DNA of 64,000 nucleotides from Hymenobacter taeanensis (GTDB lineage Bacteria > Bacteroidota > Bacteroidia > Cytophagales > Hymenobacteraceae). This document shows, piece by piece, positions 1-8,838 of this stretch. The position numbers and the translations under genes were made by a program. Where the stretch lies: the NCBI RefSeq assembly GCF_013137895.1, contig NZ_CP053538.1, positions 2,169,501 through 2,233,500 of the forward strand, given 5' to 3'. Each line of letters starts with the position of its first letter. Position 1 is the first letter of the stretch. The notes below the pieces were generated by a model. That model searched no databases and was not told where the DNA came from. It saw only the letters and a program-made list of their open reading frames with translations.

Positions 1-2
1 GC

Positions 3-32
3 AACCGCTGGGGTATCGTGGGCCTGGAGTAA
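3..32 (+). CDS. 3' end of an unidentified gene (partial)
   Basis: One frame runs from the window edge to a TAA at 30-32 and encodes the tail NRWGIVGLE. It is followed by a strong hairpin, which fits the end of a real gene. Nine residues are too few to name a family, and the other two frames stay open through this short stretch, so the frame choice rests on the hairpin alone. Confidence 0.3.
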   Translation, partial: NRWGIVGLE

Positions 33-47
33 AGCGCAGGAGTGAGG

Positions 48-86
48 GCATCAGTGGATGCTGATTCAGCCAGCATCCATTGATGC
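48..86. terminator. Hairpin, probable terminator of the preceding gene
   Basis: A 16-bp inverted repeat (48-63 and 71-86) with a 7-base loop has a single G-T type mismatch. No T-run follows, so it could be a 3'-end stabiliser rather than a true intrinsic terminator. It lies 16 bp after the TAA of the truncated upstream gene. Confidence 0.5.
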
Positions 87-164
87 ACCGCCTCTACAGC
101 TTACGAGCTAGATGGATGCTAAGCCCTTCCTAACGCGGCCGGACCTGCTACCTTTACGCTCGTT

Positions 165-941
165 ATGATGAAGCAATTCCGTAAGCTGTTAGTTCGCACG
201 CTTGGTTTCGAGTCGTATATCCGCTTGGTGAGCCGCGTGTACCTGCGGCTGGTGGGTATGGGCTGGGGCCGCCAGAAGTATCCGGAGTTATTCTTCCTGG
301 AGAAGCTGGTAAGGCCAGGGTATGTGTGCGTGGATATTGGCGCTAACCTGGGCTACTATTCCGTGGCATTGTCGCGGTTGGTGGGGGCACAGGGCAGAGT
401 ACTAGCCGTTGAGCCCATCCCCGATTTTCAGGCTATCTGGAAAGACAATGTACGTTTAAGCCATTGCCAGAACCTAACGCTACTACCCTACGCTCTCGGC
501 GGGGAGAATACCACCGTGCAAATGGGCACACCGGAGCGCGACGGCCTGTTACACCACGGCATGACTAAAGTGGCGGCCAGTAATACGCAGGAGCATTATG
601 CCCGCACGTATGACGTGCCCATGCGGGTACCCGATGAGCTGTTTAGCCAGCTAGAGCGCCTAGACTTTGTAAAGTGCGATGTAGAAGGCTTCGAGTATGA
701 GGTGTTCCGGCACATGCAGGCTACTTTGCGGCGCTTTCAACCGCTCATCCAAACGGAGCTAAACGGCCTGGGAAACCGCCAGGGAGTGGTAAAATTGCTG
801 GCTGCGCTAGGCTACAAACCATTTATGCTTTCTGAGCGTTCTGAATTGGTACCGTGTTCTGAGGCGCAGCTAACCAGCGCCGTTACGGCCGACTTTTACT
901 TTCAACCCATTTCCCCTGCTCTCCCGGAGGCTACCCGTTAA
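165..941 (+). CDS. FkbM family SAM-dependent methyltransferase
   Basis: The 258-residue product has the SAM-binding motif CVDIGANLGYYS near residues 55-66, an acidic residue ending the second strand (VEP, about 83), and the FkbM hallmark DVEGFE in the C-terminal half. FkbM enzymes O-methylate sugars or small metabolites; the substrate cannot be read from the sequence. Two ATGs sit in tandem at 165 and 168 and the first is used here. A -7-like TACCTTTA at 149-156 lies just upstream. The stop codon overlaps the start of the DUF4834 gene by one base, so the two are probably translationally coupled. Confidence 0.85.
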   Translation: MMKQFRKLLVRTLGFESYIRLVSRVYLRLVGMGWGRQKYPELFFLEKLVRPGYVCVDIGANLGYYSVALSRLVGAQGRVLAVEPIPDFQAIWKDNVRLSHCQNLTLLPYALGGENTTVQMGTPERDGLLHHGMTKVAASNTQEHYARTYDVPMRVPDELFSQLERLDFVKCDVEGFEYEVFRHMQATLRRFQPLIQTELNGLGNRQGVVKLLAALGYKPFMLSERSELVPCSEAQLTSAVTADFYFQPISPALPEATR

Positions 942-1231
942 TGGCTACATTCCTGTTCACCCTTCTCGTTGTATTTTTCATTGCCCGCTTCGTGTTGCCC
1001 GTGGTGTTGCGTATAGTAGTTGGCAACTTCATTAAGAAGCAGGCCCGCCGCTATGGGCAAGCAGCTGGAGGTAGCCCTTTTGGTTCTCCCTTCGAGCCAG
1101 CTCAGCCGCGCAGTAATGGCAATGCCTCAACGGGTGAAGTGCACGTTGATTATGTGCCGCCTCGCCAAAAGCCGCAGCCACCTAAAGACTTCAAGGGTGG
1201 CGACTACGTTGACTTTGAAGAAGTAAAGTAG
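941..1231 (+). CDS. DUF4834-type small membrane protein
   Basis: This 96-residue protein has one N-terminal transmembrane helix (about residues 3-27), a basic stretch (KKQARR), a low-complexity Gly/Pro/Ser linker and the conserved acidic tail GGDYVDFEEVK. That arrangement matches the Bacteroidota DUF4834 family, whose function is unknown. The start overlaps the FkbM stop in the form TAATG, so it is the second gene of a two-gene operon ending at the terminator at 1325-1363. Confidence 0.7.
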   Translation: MATFLFTLLVVFFIARFVLPVVLRIVVGNFIKKQARRYGQAAGGSPFGSPFEPAQPRSNGNASTGEVHVDYVPPRQKPQPPKDFKGGDYVDFEEVK

Positions 1232-1324
1232 TCTAGGCCACTTGCTGAAGGGAATAGGCCAACCAAGCTCCTGTCAGATAGCGTAGCTAGTTCTTGCTTG
1301 GCGGTTTATAATCACTGACTGATT

Positions 1325-1363
1325 AAAAAGCCCTTACTTCAATAGTAGAAGTAAGGGCTTTTT
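1325..1363. terminator. Bidirectional intrinsic terminator
   Basis: A perfect 16-bp inverted repeat (1325-1340, 1348-1363) with a 7-base loop has an A-run on the left and a T-run on the right. It sits between the convergent DUF4834 and DUF5686 genes and can serve both. Its stem core, AAGCCCTTAC, recurs in the terminator at 9883-9919. Confidence 0.85.
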
Positions 1364-1469
1364 CCTGCTCAAATGCTTCACTCATTGGTCAGGAAGGCCT
1401 GCTATACTATCCGGCGGAGGCGCCGTTGAGTCTCCCCGTAAAAGCACTTTACTTTATCATCGCTTGATC

Positions 1470-4088
1470 TTAGAACCCAATGCCCACCCGTAGGCCAGTA
1501 CCTACGCGCTGGCCCGACTGTAGGCCAGTGTAAAAGTCGACGCGAATGATCTTGAATACGTGCTCAACTCCCACCCCCAACTCCAGGTAATGGTTGGCCG
1601 CTGGCGTGGTGAGGTAGTTCAAAGACGCCACCTCTTGCCACTTTAAGCGGCGCAGCACCGGTATTTTGTTTAGCAGGAACCCATTAAAATGGTGGTTGTA
1701 GTGCGCTTCCAGGAAGCGGTCTTGCGTGCTGAAGCGGTAATAATCAAGAAGCTGAAACTGGCTGAAGTCGCTGGCCAGGTAAGTGCGGTTGCCGCTGAAA
1801 TGGCGGAAGTCCATGAAGTCGAGGCGCGGAGAGCCGGGGAAGAAGCCAGCCGCTACGCGGTAGTTGCTGGTGCCCAACAGGCCCAGGTTTACGGAGTGAC
1901 GCAAACCGGCCTCCAGTAAGGTGTAATGCACATCGGAGCCCAGCACGCTGCCTACCCCTTGCCGCCACCGAAACTGGAAAGTAGGGTACTTGGAGCCTAG
2001 GTTAAACTTGCCATCGGGGCGGGTAATAAACCGCTGGCCCGGCCGGAAGGAGGCGCTCAACTCAGTGGTCAGGGCTTGGCTACGCCCAAAGCTCGTGGGG
2101 CGCTCCTCATTAACGGGAGCGTTTGGGGTGAAGCCGATTTCAGGCTTGTCTACGAGCAGCTTACTGGTAGTATTGTACAACTCCCGCCGATCAAAGTAGC
2201 TGGCCGCGGCCTGCACCGTGAGCCCGTTTATCAATTCCCATTGGTAGCCTAGCTCCAGGCCGTCGCGGCGGTAAAGCTTAGCGTAGTTCTGGTTTTTAAG
2301 AAGAGTATAGTAAGAGTTGATAAAGGGAGTGAGCTGGCTACTGGGGTCGAAATTCTCGATGGTACGGCCGGCGTGCACGCTCACGCGGGCCAGCTTCACT
2401 GCATCAAATTGCCAGGAGGCGGATATGCTAGGACTACACAGCCGGTTGCTGACTCCATAGCGCACGGAAGGCGTCACGGACCACACGCGCCGGTCGTCGG
2501 TGCGTTGGGTGAATGTAGCTTGCGGATTGATTACTAAGCCCTCTACAGTATTATAATTCAGAATGTTAAATACCGGCGCAATGTACCATTGGCGCTTATA
2601 GAACGTTTGGTTGTACACGTAGCCCGTGAGCAAAAGCTTGCCTACTTCCAGTTCGTTGCGCTTCCGGTCCAGTGAGTCCTGGTAGGGCCTCGACTTCCGG
2701 ATTACTTCGGTGCTATCCTTCACCTGATAGTCTTTTTCCTCCTCTGCCGTAAGCGGAATAGGCCGAACCGTAGCCCAATAACTAGTATCGCGCTCATTCA
2801 CACCTTTCTCTACTAGCATTACCTCTCCGCGCTTGAGTTTACCCAGGCCCAGGCCACTAGTGTCGCGGGCTGCTTGCTTGGCCTGGCGGCGTACGGCCGC
2901 ACTCAGGCCTTGCAGTTTGGGCTTCTGCTTTTTCACGTCGGCCACGGTTTCGCGGGTTACGGGAGCATCGGCGGGCTCTGGGCTGGCCGGCACCGCTACA
3001 GTTGGGGCCGGGCGGTTGGGGTAGGTAGGAATAACCTTGTAGTTGGATAGTATGGCCGTGATATAGCCGTTGCCCTTAAAACCCAGTGCTGTAAAGCCCA
3101 CCGTTACCTTCTGCGACTGCATCACCCACACATCGGAGGGGCCGGGCGCGGGTGCGAATAGCTGCTCAATGTGCAGGTTATCTACATAATCAAGCTGCGC
3201 ATCTTTGGTCAGGTTAAGAGAGACTGAGTGCAAGCGCCAGGTGCCATCTACAATGTACATGTGACCTGAGAAAACCGGATCGGAGCGGCGACGAGGAGTG
3301 ACCTTAATCTTATGAATAAGCAAGCTGCCTTGCTGGGTACTACCTTCCAGCTCATAGCGGTAAAAGAGTGGTGCATTAGCGGCAATGGGCGATACAAACC
3401 CGCGCTCAGAAAACCCGCTCTTTAGTACATTCTGGTAAAAGTTTAGCCCACGGCCGGCGCTGGCCCGATTGAAACTGATGCCCTTGGTATCACCGCTCAC
3501 GCGGGAGGAAATCATGCGTTCCTGCACCACATTAGGCTGCCGGAAGCTCATCTCCGACACGGTTTCGGACAGATAAAATATGCCGGGCTTAAAGTCAGGG
3601 CCCACTTTCACGAGGCCCATAATCTTGCCCGGGACATCGGTAAAGCGGGCTAGCGTTTTGATGTAGGTGCGGGCTTTAAATGCTGCCACCTCCCGCTGGT
3701 GATAGTTACGCCACTGAATAGCTTGTTGCACTATGGTATAGGCCGGGTCTTTATCGGTGGAGCGCACTACCACCTCCCGCAACTGGTAGCTTTCTGGCAC
3801 AAGCGTAATGTTGAGCACCGTAGCCGTGTCGGCGCCCGCTACCCGAATAGTGGCCGGCTGGGGTTTGTAGCCCACGTATTGAAATACCAGCTCATAAGTG
3901 CCCGCGGACAGGCGTAGTTGGTAGTTGCCCTGCTCATTAGTAGCCGTGCTGGTAGTAGTACCCCGCACGGCCACATTGGCAAAAGCTAGCGGCTGCCCTT
4001 TGGGGTCAGAAACCAGCCCCCGCACAACACCAGCTTGCGCCAAACAAGCAGACAAAAGCAAACAAATCAGCAGTAAAACAGAACGCAT
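1470..4088 (-). CDS. DUF5686 / CarboxypepD_reg-like outer-membrane protein
   Basis: The 872-residue protein starts with a signal peptide (MRSVLLLICLLLSAC, lipobox-like or cleaved at AQA), followed by a CarboxypepD_reg-like beta-sandwich (about 20-110, motif NVAVRGTTT...NEQGNYQL). A long DUF5686 region rich in beta strands ends in GIGF, as expected for a barrel. The family is common in Bacteroidota outer membranes but its role is not established. I chose ATG 4088 because the signal peptide begins there; the frame stays open to 4163 but that extension is not signal-like. It lies alone between terminators on both sides. Confidence 0.8.
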   Translation of the reverse strand: MRSVLLLICLLLSACLAQAGVVRGLVSDPKGQPLAFANVAVRGTTTSTATNEQGNYQLRLSAGTYELVFQYVGYKPQPATIRVAGADTATVLNITLVPESYQLREVVVRSTDKDPAYTIVQQAIQWRNYHQREVAAFKARTYIKTLARFTDVPGKIMGLVKVGPDFKPGIFYLSETVSEMSFRQPNVVQERMISSRVSGDTKGISFNRASAGRGLNFYQNVLKSGFSERGFVSPIAANAPLFYRYELEGSTQQGSLLIHKIKVTPRRRSDPVFSGHMYIVDGTWRLHSVSLNLTKDAQLDYVDNLHIEQLFAPAPGPSDVWVMQSQKVTVGFTALGFKGNGYITAILSNYKVIPTYPNRPAPTVAVPASPEPADAPVTRETVADVKKQKPKLQGLSAAVRRQAKQAARDTSGLGLGKLKRGEVMLVEKGVNERDTSYWATVRPIPLTAEEEKDYQVKDSTEVIRKSRPYQDSLDRKRNELEVGKLLLTGYVYNQTFYKRQWYIAPVFNILNYNTVEGLVINPQATFTQRTDDRRVWSVTPSVRYGVSNRLCSPSISASWQFDAVKLARVSVHAGRTIENFDPSSQLTPFINSYYTLLKNQNYAKLYRRDGLELGYQWELINGLTVQAAASYFDRRELYNTTSKLLVDKPEIGFTPNAPVNEERPTSFGRSQALTTELSASFRPGQRFITRPDGKFNLGSKYPTFQFRWRQGVGSVLGSDVHYTLLEAGLRHSVNLGLLGTSNYRVAAGFFPGSPRLDFMDFRHFSGNRTYLASDFSQFQLLDYYRFSTQDRFLEAHYNHHFNGFLLNKIPVLRRLKWQEVASLNYLTTPAANHYLELGVGVEHVFKIIRVDFYTGLQSGQRVGTGLRVGIGF

Positions 4089-4161
4089 AAGAATAGTAGC
4101 CACAGGCTGGTCAAGATAGATATAATCTAGGCCTATAAGGTTGTCTGTACCTGCGGGAAAC

Positions 4162-4191
4162 AAAAAAAGGACAGCCGTTGGGCTGTCCTTT
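4162..4191 (-). terminator. Intrinsic terminator of the ferritin-like operon
   Basis: An 11-bp perfect stem (4166-4176, 4181-4191) with a GTTG loop is followed, on the minus strand, by a run of seven T. It lies 26 bp beyond the stop of the 4217-5209 gene. Confidence 0.85.
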
Positions 4192-4216
4192 CTCTAGCTA
4201 AGCTTGTTTTCGTGGT

Positions 4217-5209
4217 TTAGGTAAACAACGTGCTGGTGGCCACAACGAAGTTGCGGGCAATAGATTTAACCGTTGCTGGGTCTAGAGGTTCATCGAAGGC
4301 CTCAGAAGCCGCGGCGGTGGTTAAGGTTACACCAGTGGTATTGGCTACTATATCAACTCCGGCCTGGGTAGTATTGCTTTCAGCAGGATAGAAGATAGCC
4401 GTTGGGGCGCCCGTAGCCGGGTTGCCTGGCCCATAAACCGGGGCCGTAGAAGGCGTGGTGCTAGGAGACGGCCCACCGCCATCAGTACCTGAAATCCAGC
4501 TTTTTGGGCGGCCGGTTTTGCCGCCTAAGTTGTTAAGGTCGCCGGCAATGCTGGTGGCACCCTGCCCGCTCTGCGAGGCAGCTAGGCCACGGCGCACAGT
4601 GCGTACGTGCGAAGAATGGCGGGCTTCAACGGAATGAATGTTAAGGGCGGCTTCCAGAAGGTCTTTGTTAGGCATTAGCACAGGGGCACCACCTTTGTAT
4701 GCTCGCACACCCGTGTCAACAAATGCCTGGCTAGAGCCCAGGAACAGGGCGTAATCATTTACGAGTGCTGCTGCAAAAGGCCCGGTCATAGTACCACGGC
4801 CGCCGCTATAGTCAAACGCAGCACGAGTAGGATCAGGAATAGCCGCTGAACCTAGTGCTCCGCGTAGCACTTTTATGTGGCCAGACTCATCATTCCGGAT
4901 TTTTTCAAACGCCGGGCGGTCGGCACTGGGGATGAGGTTGGTGGCCTTCAGGCCACTATCATAGAAGTAATACTCTAGGTACTCCAGGCTGAGAGCCAAG
5001 TTTAATACAGCTACAATATCAGCGGGTAGCGTGCTGGTTTGGCCATATGCCCGCTGGAAAAGTCCGCTTACTAGGCCAGGGAGTACAGCGGCTGTCACCG
5101 CTTTGCCGGCCATGCCAAAGTGCTTGAATACCCGGCGGCGCGAATCAAGGCGCTCATAGATTTCCGGGTCTACTTTTTCTATATCTGAGATTATCTTGAA
5201 GAGGTCCAT
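4217..5209 (-). CDS. Exported ferritin-like domain protein (330 aa)
   Basis: The four-helix ferritin-like fold is indicated by spaced Glu/His motifs: SLEYLEYYFYDSG (about 80-92), NDESGHIKVLRG (about 110-121) and VEARHSSHVR (about 194-203). The N-terminus has SRRRVFKHFG and a hydrophobic stretch ending in AYGQ, resembling a Tat-type signal. After the ferritin-like domain comes a Ser/Thr/Pro/Gly-rich linker and a short tail (about 230-330) absent from ordinary ferritins. ATG 5209 is preferred over TTG 5221. It is the second gene of a pair with a paralogue 45 bp upstream. Metal binding is inferred from the family; it may not be an iron store. Confidence 0.75.
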   Translation of the reverse strand: MDLFKIISDIEKVDPEIYERLDSRRRVFKHFGMAGKAVTAAVLPGLVSGLFQRAYGQTSTLPADIVAVLNLALSLEYLEYYFYDSGLKATNLIPSADRPAFEKIRNDESGHIKVLRGALGSAAIPDPTRAAFDYSGGRGTMTGPFAAALVNDYALFLGSSQAFVDTGVRAYKGGAPVLMPNKDLLEAALNIHSVEARHSSHVRTVRRGLAASQSGQGATSIAGDLNNLGGKTGRPKSWISGTDGGGPSPSTTPSTAPVYGPGNPATGAPTAIFYPAESNTTQAGVDIVANTTGVTLTTAAASEAFDEPLDPATVKSIARNFVVATSTLFT

Positions 5210-5254
5210 GACGAAAGGCAAAGATGTTTTAATGAATTAGATGGCGGCAGAAGG

Positions 5255-6016
5255 CTATTTCAGGTTGTTAGCGCTGAGTTTAGATCCTTCTTTCAAAAAG
5301 CCATTAGCCTTAGCCAGTACATCACTGGGCTTCATGGAACGCTCTAGGCCAGTGCCGTTGCCATCGCCAGGGGCCGAGGTAGCGGAAGTAGGAGAGAACA
5401 GGTCCACCACGTCAGAGTCTACGAATGTATTGTAGCCAATTAGGTCCCGAATCAGGGCGGCGTGGCGTGCTTCTACTGATACAATTTTGCCGGCAATTAC
5501 CAGGTAAGCAGCAGTTTGAATGTAGCGCCCGGCGCCGTTGTAAGCGGCTACTCCCAGGTCTTCAAACTGCTTAGCGGCGTTGAGCACGCTTGAGCGGTCA
5601 TTGAAGTTAATGCTCGAGAAATCGGGCTCCAGGGCTTTAATAGCATTAGTTGATAGGGCCGTCTTGAAAAAATCAGCGTGTGCCTTCTCGTGCAGAGCCA
5701 GGTCGTCAAAAATTTGTTTTTCGGATGTGCTGGCAGCCAGACCGGTGTAGTAGGTACCTGTCTTTACCTGAGCGTAAAAGGCAGCTTCAAGCTGCTCTAG
5801 CGCATAGGCGTAATTAAGTACGCCGTTGTCGCCACTGCCCACATCAATTAAGTTGCCGGAGTTGTTGTTGTCGTCGTCATCGTCGCAGCCAGCCAGAAAA
5901 AGACCAGACAGAGCCATACCAGCTCCCGTATATCGCAGAAAAGACCGACGTTCAATGGGCTGCACCAGGGCGTTAGGCACCTGATCCGTCACACCCGAAT
6001 CGTGAAGCTTGGACAT
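5255..6016 (-). CDS. Ferritin-like lipoprotein (253 aa)
   Basis: The N-terminus has a twin-arginine-like segment (ERRSFLRYTG, about 23-32) leading into a hydrophobic run and the lipobox LAGC. Directly after the Cys come five Asp and three Asn, an acidic patch that could act as a surface-export signal of the Bacteroidota LES type (inference). The ferritin-like helices carry EQLEAAFYAQV, LHEKAHADFF and VEARHAALIRDL. It is first in a two-gene operon, and the 370-bp region upstream contains repeats that could be operators. Confidence 0.75.
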   Translation of the reverse strand: MSKLHDSGVTDQVPNALVQPIERRSFLRYTGAGMALSGLFLAGCDDDDDNNNSGNLIDVGSGDNGVLNYAYALEQLEAAFYAQVKTGTYYTGLAASTSEKQIFDDLALHEKAHADFFKTALSTNAIKALEPDFSSINFNDRSSVLNAAKQFEDLGVAAYNGAGRYIQTAAYLVIAGKIVSVEARHAALIRDLIGYNTFVDSDVVDLFSPTSATSAPGDGNGTGLERSMKPSDVLAKANGFLKEGSKLSANNLK

Positions 6017-6390
6017 AAGTAATTACAGAATAAAGGGTGAAAATTTTATCTGCTTCTTACGTCCTTGCGGTTGAGCACCGACCATTATTGGGAGATATTT
6101 ACGTATTAGTACCTGGATTTTACGTATTAACCGGTATTTTATAAAACACTGGTTATTAGATGAAAAGCTAAAATTTTATTCAAACATTTTATCCCCGTTC
6201 AAAATCTGAACCGCAGAATCAGGGACTTTGGTTGTACTTGTTGCCTGGGGGTTAGTACTATAGCCTCAACCGTTGCTAATAGGTGTAGCGGGTGCTTACT
6301 CTTACTGCCAACGAACGATTTTTATAGGGCAAGCGTCCTATTCAGGTGGCTTGGCCGCCGCGGCTATAGTTTATTCAGTACACGCTCCTT
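6017..6390. promoter_or_regulatory. AT-rich divergent control region between ferritin-like operon and recX
   Basis: This 374-bp stretch without genes is much more AT-rich than its surroundings. It holds an exact direct repeat TTTACGTATTA at 6098-6108 and 6119-6129, spaced 21 bp (two helical turns). Immediately after is an imperfect 28-bp dyad (6128-6155, 12 of 14 pairs) built on AACCGGT/ACTGGTT. Both lie 80-140 bp upstream of the ferritin-like start and look like operator sites. No clear TAnnTTTG element was found for either gene. Confidence 0.45.
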
Positions 6391-6894
6391 ATGATGCAAC
6401 CCGCCAAAAAGAAGTTTTATACGCCCGCCGAAGCCATCCAGAAAATTGCAGCTTTCTGTGCGTATCAAGAGCGCAACCAGAAAGAGGTAGAAGCCAAACT
6501 GCGGGACTATGGGCTGGATGAGGATGAAGCCGGCGAAATCATTATTCGCCTGAGCCGGGAGAAGCTGCTTGATGAGGAGCGTTACGCTAAGAGCTTTGTG
6601 CGCGGGCACTACCGCCACAAAAAGTGGGGCCGCCGGCGCATTGTGCAGGAGTTAAAGCAGAAAGGAATATCCGAGTACTGCATCAAGGCCGGGCTAAAGG
6701 AAATTGACGGTGATGAGTACTATCAGAACCTGGTAGATGTGCTGGAAAAAAAAGACCGACTGGAGAAGGAAAAGAACCCACGAGCTCGTCGGCAGAAAAT
6801 TCAGGTGTTTCTGATGAACAAAGGCTACGAGCAAGACCTGATCAAGATGGCCCTAGACGACCTGGGTAAGGCACCGGAAGACGATGACGAGTAG
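6391..6894 (+). CDS. recX: Regulatory protein RecX
   Basis: The 167-residue protein has the tandem three-helix repeats of RecX: CAYQERNQKEVEAKLRDYG (about 29-47), LLDEERYAKSFVRG (about 59-72), KKWGRRRIVQELKQKGI (about 77-93) and a C-terminal FLMNKGYEQDLI repeat. RecX inhibits RecA filament extension. Length is normal. It is not next to recA here, and it converges with the DUF4230 gene 26 bp downstream. ATG 6391 is followed by a second ATG; either could be used. Confidence 0.9.
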   Translation: MMQPAKKKFYTPAEAIQKIAAFCAYQERNQKEVEAKLRDYGLDEDEAGEIIIRLSREKLLDEERYAKSFVRGHYRHKKWGRRRIVQELKQKGISEYCIKAGLKEIDGDEYYQNLVDVLEKKDRLEKEKNPRARRQKIQVFLMNKGYEQDLIKMALDDLGKAPEDDDE

Positions 6895-6920
6895 GCCTAG
6901 GTCATAGGTACCGCTGGCTG

Positions 6921-7550
6921 TTAGCGTCGTGCGGGGCGTTGCGGGTTTTGCATTTGTTGGGTGAGAATTACGCGCCGCCCGGTGAGAGTTTCTAGCATAG
7001 GCCGCAAAATTTTCTCGGCGTTTTGCTGGGTCTGGGCTAAGATGCCCGATTGCAGGGCAGCAGTTCGCACGTTAGCTTCGGCGTACTTATAGCCCGCATC
7101 TACCAACTCAGCATCCTGAAAAAAGCCGTTTTCTACGCTGTATACCCGGCTTTTGCCATGGTCTACTTGCCAGGTGCAGAGCTCAGGAGCCGGTAGCGCC
7201 ACGCGCACCAATGAGTCGCCTTCCAGTACTACATCCTGGGCGCGCACTTTGCGCAAATCGAGGCAGCCCACCGCGTGACCAGCCACAATGAGGGCCACTT
7301 TGGCATCGGGCAGAAAGCGGTAGGTGCTCTTTTTGTATTCTACAACGTCTTTAAACTGATACTGAACCAGCTCCAAGCGGCCCAGGTCTTCCACCTTTTC
7401 AAGCACCGTGTTATGTGTCACGGTGATGCGGGGCTCGGGGTTTAAGGGGTTCTCAAGCAGCGTAGGACGAACTTTCGTCCAGAGAAACCACCCTAGGCCT
7501 AGCAGGAAAGCTAAGGGGAGCAACTGACGGAGCAAACGGGTAAGAGGCAT
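6921..7550 (-). CDS. DUF4230 membrane-anchored protein
   Basis: The 209-residue product has one N-terminal transmembrane helix (about 8-25) and then the DUF4230 domain, recognisable by KVEDLGRLELVQYQFKDVVE, GHAVGCLDLRKV and the helical C-terminus with ILAQTQQNAEKILRPMLE. The family is widespread in bacteria and of unknown function. It is a single gene, convergent with recX and divergent from the membrane protein at 7633. Confidence 0.8.
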   Translation of the reverse strand: MPLTRLLRQLLPLAFLLGLGWFLWTKVRPTLLENPLNPEPRITVTHNTVLEKVEDLGRLELVQYQFKDVVEYKKSTYRFLPDAKVALIVAGHAVGCLDLRKVRAQDVVLEGDSLVRVALPAPELCTWQVDHGKSRVYSVENGFFQDAELVDAGYKYAEANVRTAALQSGILAQTQQNAEKILRPMLETLTGRRVILTQQMQNPQRPARR

Positions 7551-7594
7551 AGAAAAGAGTAAGCACGAGTATAAAGCTTACGGGGCCGAACAGA

Positions 7595-7623
7595 TTGAGG
7601 TGCATTTTTTGCCAGTACCTTTG
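7595..7623 (+). promoter_or_regulatory. Bacteroidota-type promoter (TTG-18-TACCTTTG)
   Basis: A -33 TTG at 7595-7597 is separated by 18 bp from the -7 element TACCTTTG at 7616-7623. The ATG at 7633 is only 9 bp further, so the transcript would have almost no leader. This supports 7633 rather than 7600, which would lie upstream of the -7 element. Confidence 0.6.
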
Positions 7624-7632
7624 TCTCTGCTT

Positions 7633-8838
7633 ATGCTTGTTACGCCGCCATCTGCTGTTGCTTCGCCAGCTACTCAGGCCGTTGCTCCTGGCCCCGGGCC
7701 CCACTGGCTGCGCCAATGGCATGGCTGGCTACTGGTGGGCTTGTGGGTGCTGGTGCAGCTCTCCTTGCTCTGGCAGCATCATGGCCCGCGCTACGTCAAC
7801 GACAGCGGTCGGTACCTGGCCTACGGCACCCGCATTGCCCAAGAGTGGCACTTTGAGCACGACCATAACCTGCGTTACGTAGGCTACCCGCTGTTTATTA
7901 GCTTTTGGCTGAAAGTAGGAGCTGGCTGGTGGGGCATTGCTTTAGGGCAAATAGCCATAGCCGGCGTGGCCGCCAGAGCCTTCTATAGCACTCTGCGCCG
8001 CCTGACTCCTGCTAGGCTTGACTGGCGCCCCGCTGCGTTGGCTACGGCTGCCCTGATAGGGTGGCGCGATGCTCAGCAGTTCAACGTGTATATTCTCACC
8101 GAGTCGTTGTTTGCCAGCCTGACCATTCTCTCTTTTTGGGCGCTCTGCCGGGCGCGCCAAACCGGTGCCCGCGGCTGGCTGCTATTTGGCCTGCTGGCAT
8201 TAGTAACCGGCATTGTGCGCCCCAATGGGTTTGTGGTAGCCGCTGCCGGAGTGGTGGCCGCGTTAGTGGGGCTGCGCATGCAGCCGGGGCAAGGTACGTA
8301 CCGGCGGGCGTGGCTAGGGCTCTTGCTGCTTACCCCCATATTCTGGGTTATTCTGAATAAGCTGCTGCTCACCTTCACGCTGGTAGAAACTTATCTGCGC
8401 GGTGAAATTATTTATGGCTACACCTCCTGGGTAGTTGAGCCCACCGAGCCGCTGTTACTACCGCCGCCGGGTTTGGCACCGGTGCTGCGCCTGGGCTACT
8501 TTATTTGCTGCAACCCAGTGTACTTCACTAAGCTGGCTTTACTGAAGGGTGGATTATTTCTCAGCCACGTGAAGAGTTATTACTCTTGGTCGCACATTGT
8601 GCTGATTGTGCTCTTTATTTACCCGTGTTACTGGCTGGCCTGGCAAGGGGCCCGCGCCACGTGGGCCTGGCTTCCGGTGCGCACCTTTCTGGTTGCGGTA
8701 GTGCTAATACAGGGCGCCGTAGTAATGATGACAGTAGAAGACTGGGACGTGCGCTTTCTATTGCCCGTATTGCCTTGCGTATTTGCACTGGTGGGCTTGC
8801 GTTTGGTTACGTTACTGCCGCGCCCGCAACAGGCCTAG
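7633..8838 (+). CDS. Polytopic membrane protein, ArnT/PMT-like glycosyltransferase (GT-C type)
   Basis: The 401-residue protein has about ten hydrophobic helices. An early acidic motif (NDSGRYLAYG, about 56-65) lies in the first periplasmic loop, where GT-C lipid-linked sugar transferases keep their catalytic Asp. The loop after it is also polar and aromatic (HDHNLRYVGYPLF). Donor and acceptor cannot be inferred. The start is set by the promoter 10 bp upstream. Its 3' end overlaps the convergent deaminase gene by four bases. Confidence 0.6.
   Translation: MLVTPPSAVASPATQAVAPGPGPHWLRQWHGWLLVGLWVLVQLSLLWQHHGPRYVNDSGRYLAYGTRIAQEWHFEHDHNLRYVGYPLFISFWLKVGAGWWGIALGQIAIAGVAARAFYSTLRRLTPARLDWRPAALATAALIGWRDAQQFNVYILTESLFASLTILSFWALCRARQTGARGWLLFGLLALVTGIVRPNGFVVAAAGVVAALVGLRMQPGQGTYRRAWLGLLLLTPIFWVILNKLLLTFTLVETYLRGEIIYGYTSWVVEPTEPLLLPPPGLAPVLRLGYFICCNPVYFTKLALLKGGLFLSHVKSYYSWSHIVLIVLFIYPCYWLAWQGARATWAWLPVRTFLVAVVLIQGAVVMMTVEDWDVRFLLPVLPCVFALVGLRLVTLLPRPQQA

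Noticed and set aside
8835..8838. Four-base overlap of convergent stop codons as a sign of sequencing error
   Set aside because: Both proteins end at normal lengths and the CTAG overlap gives a stop on each strand naturally.
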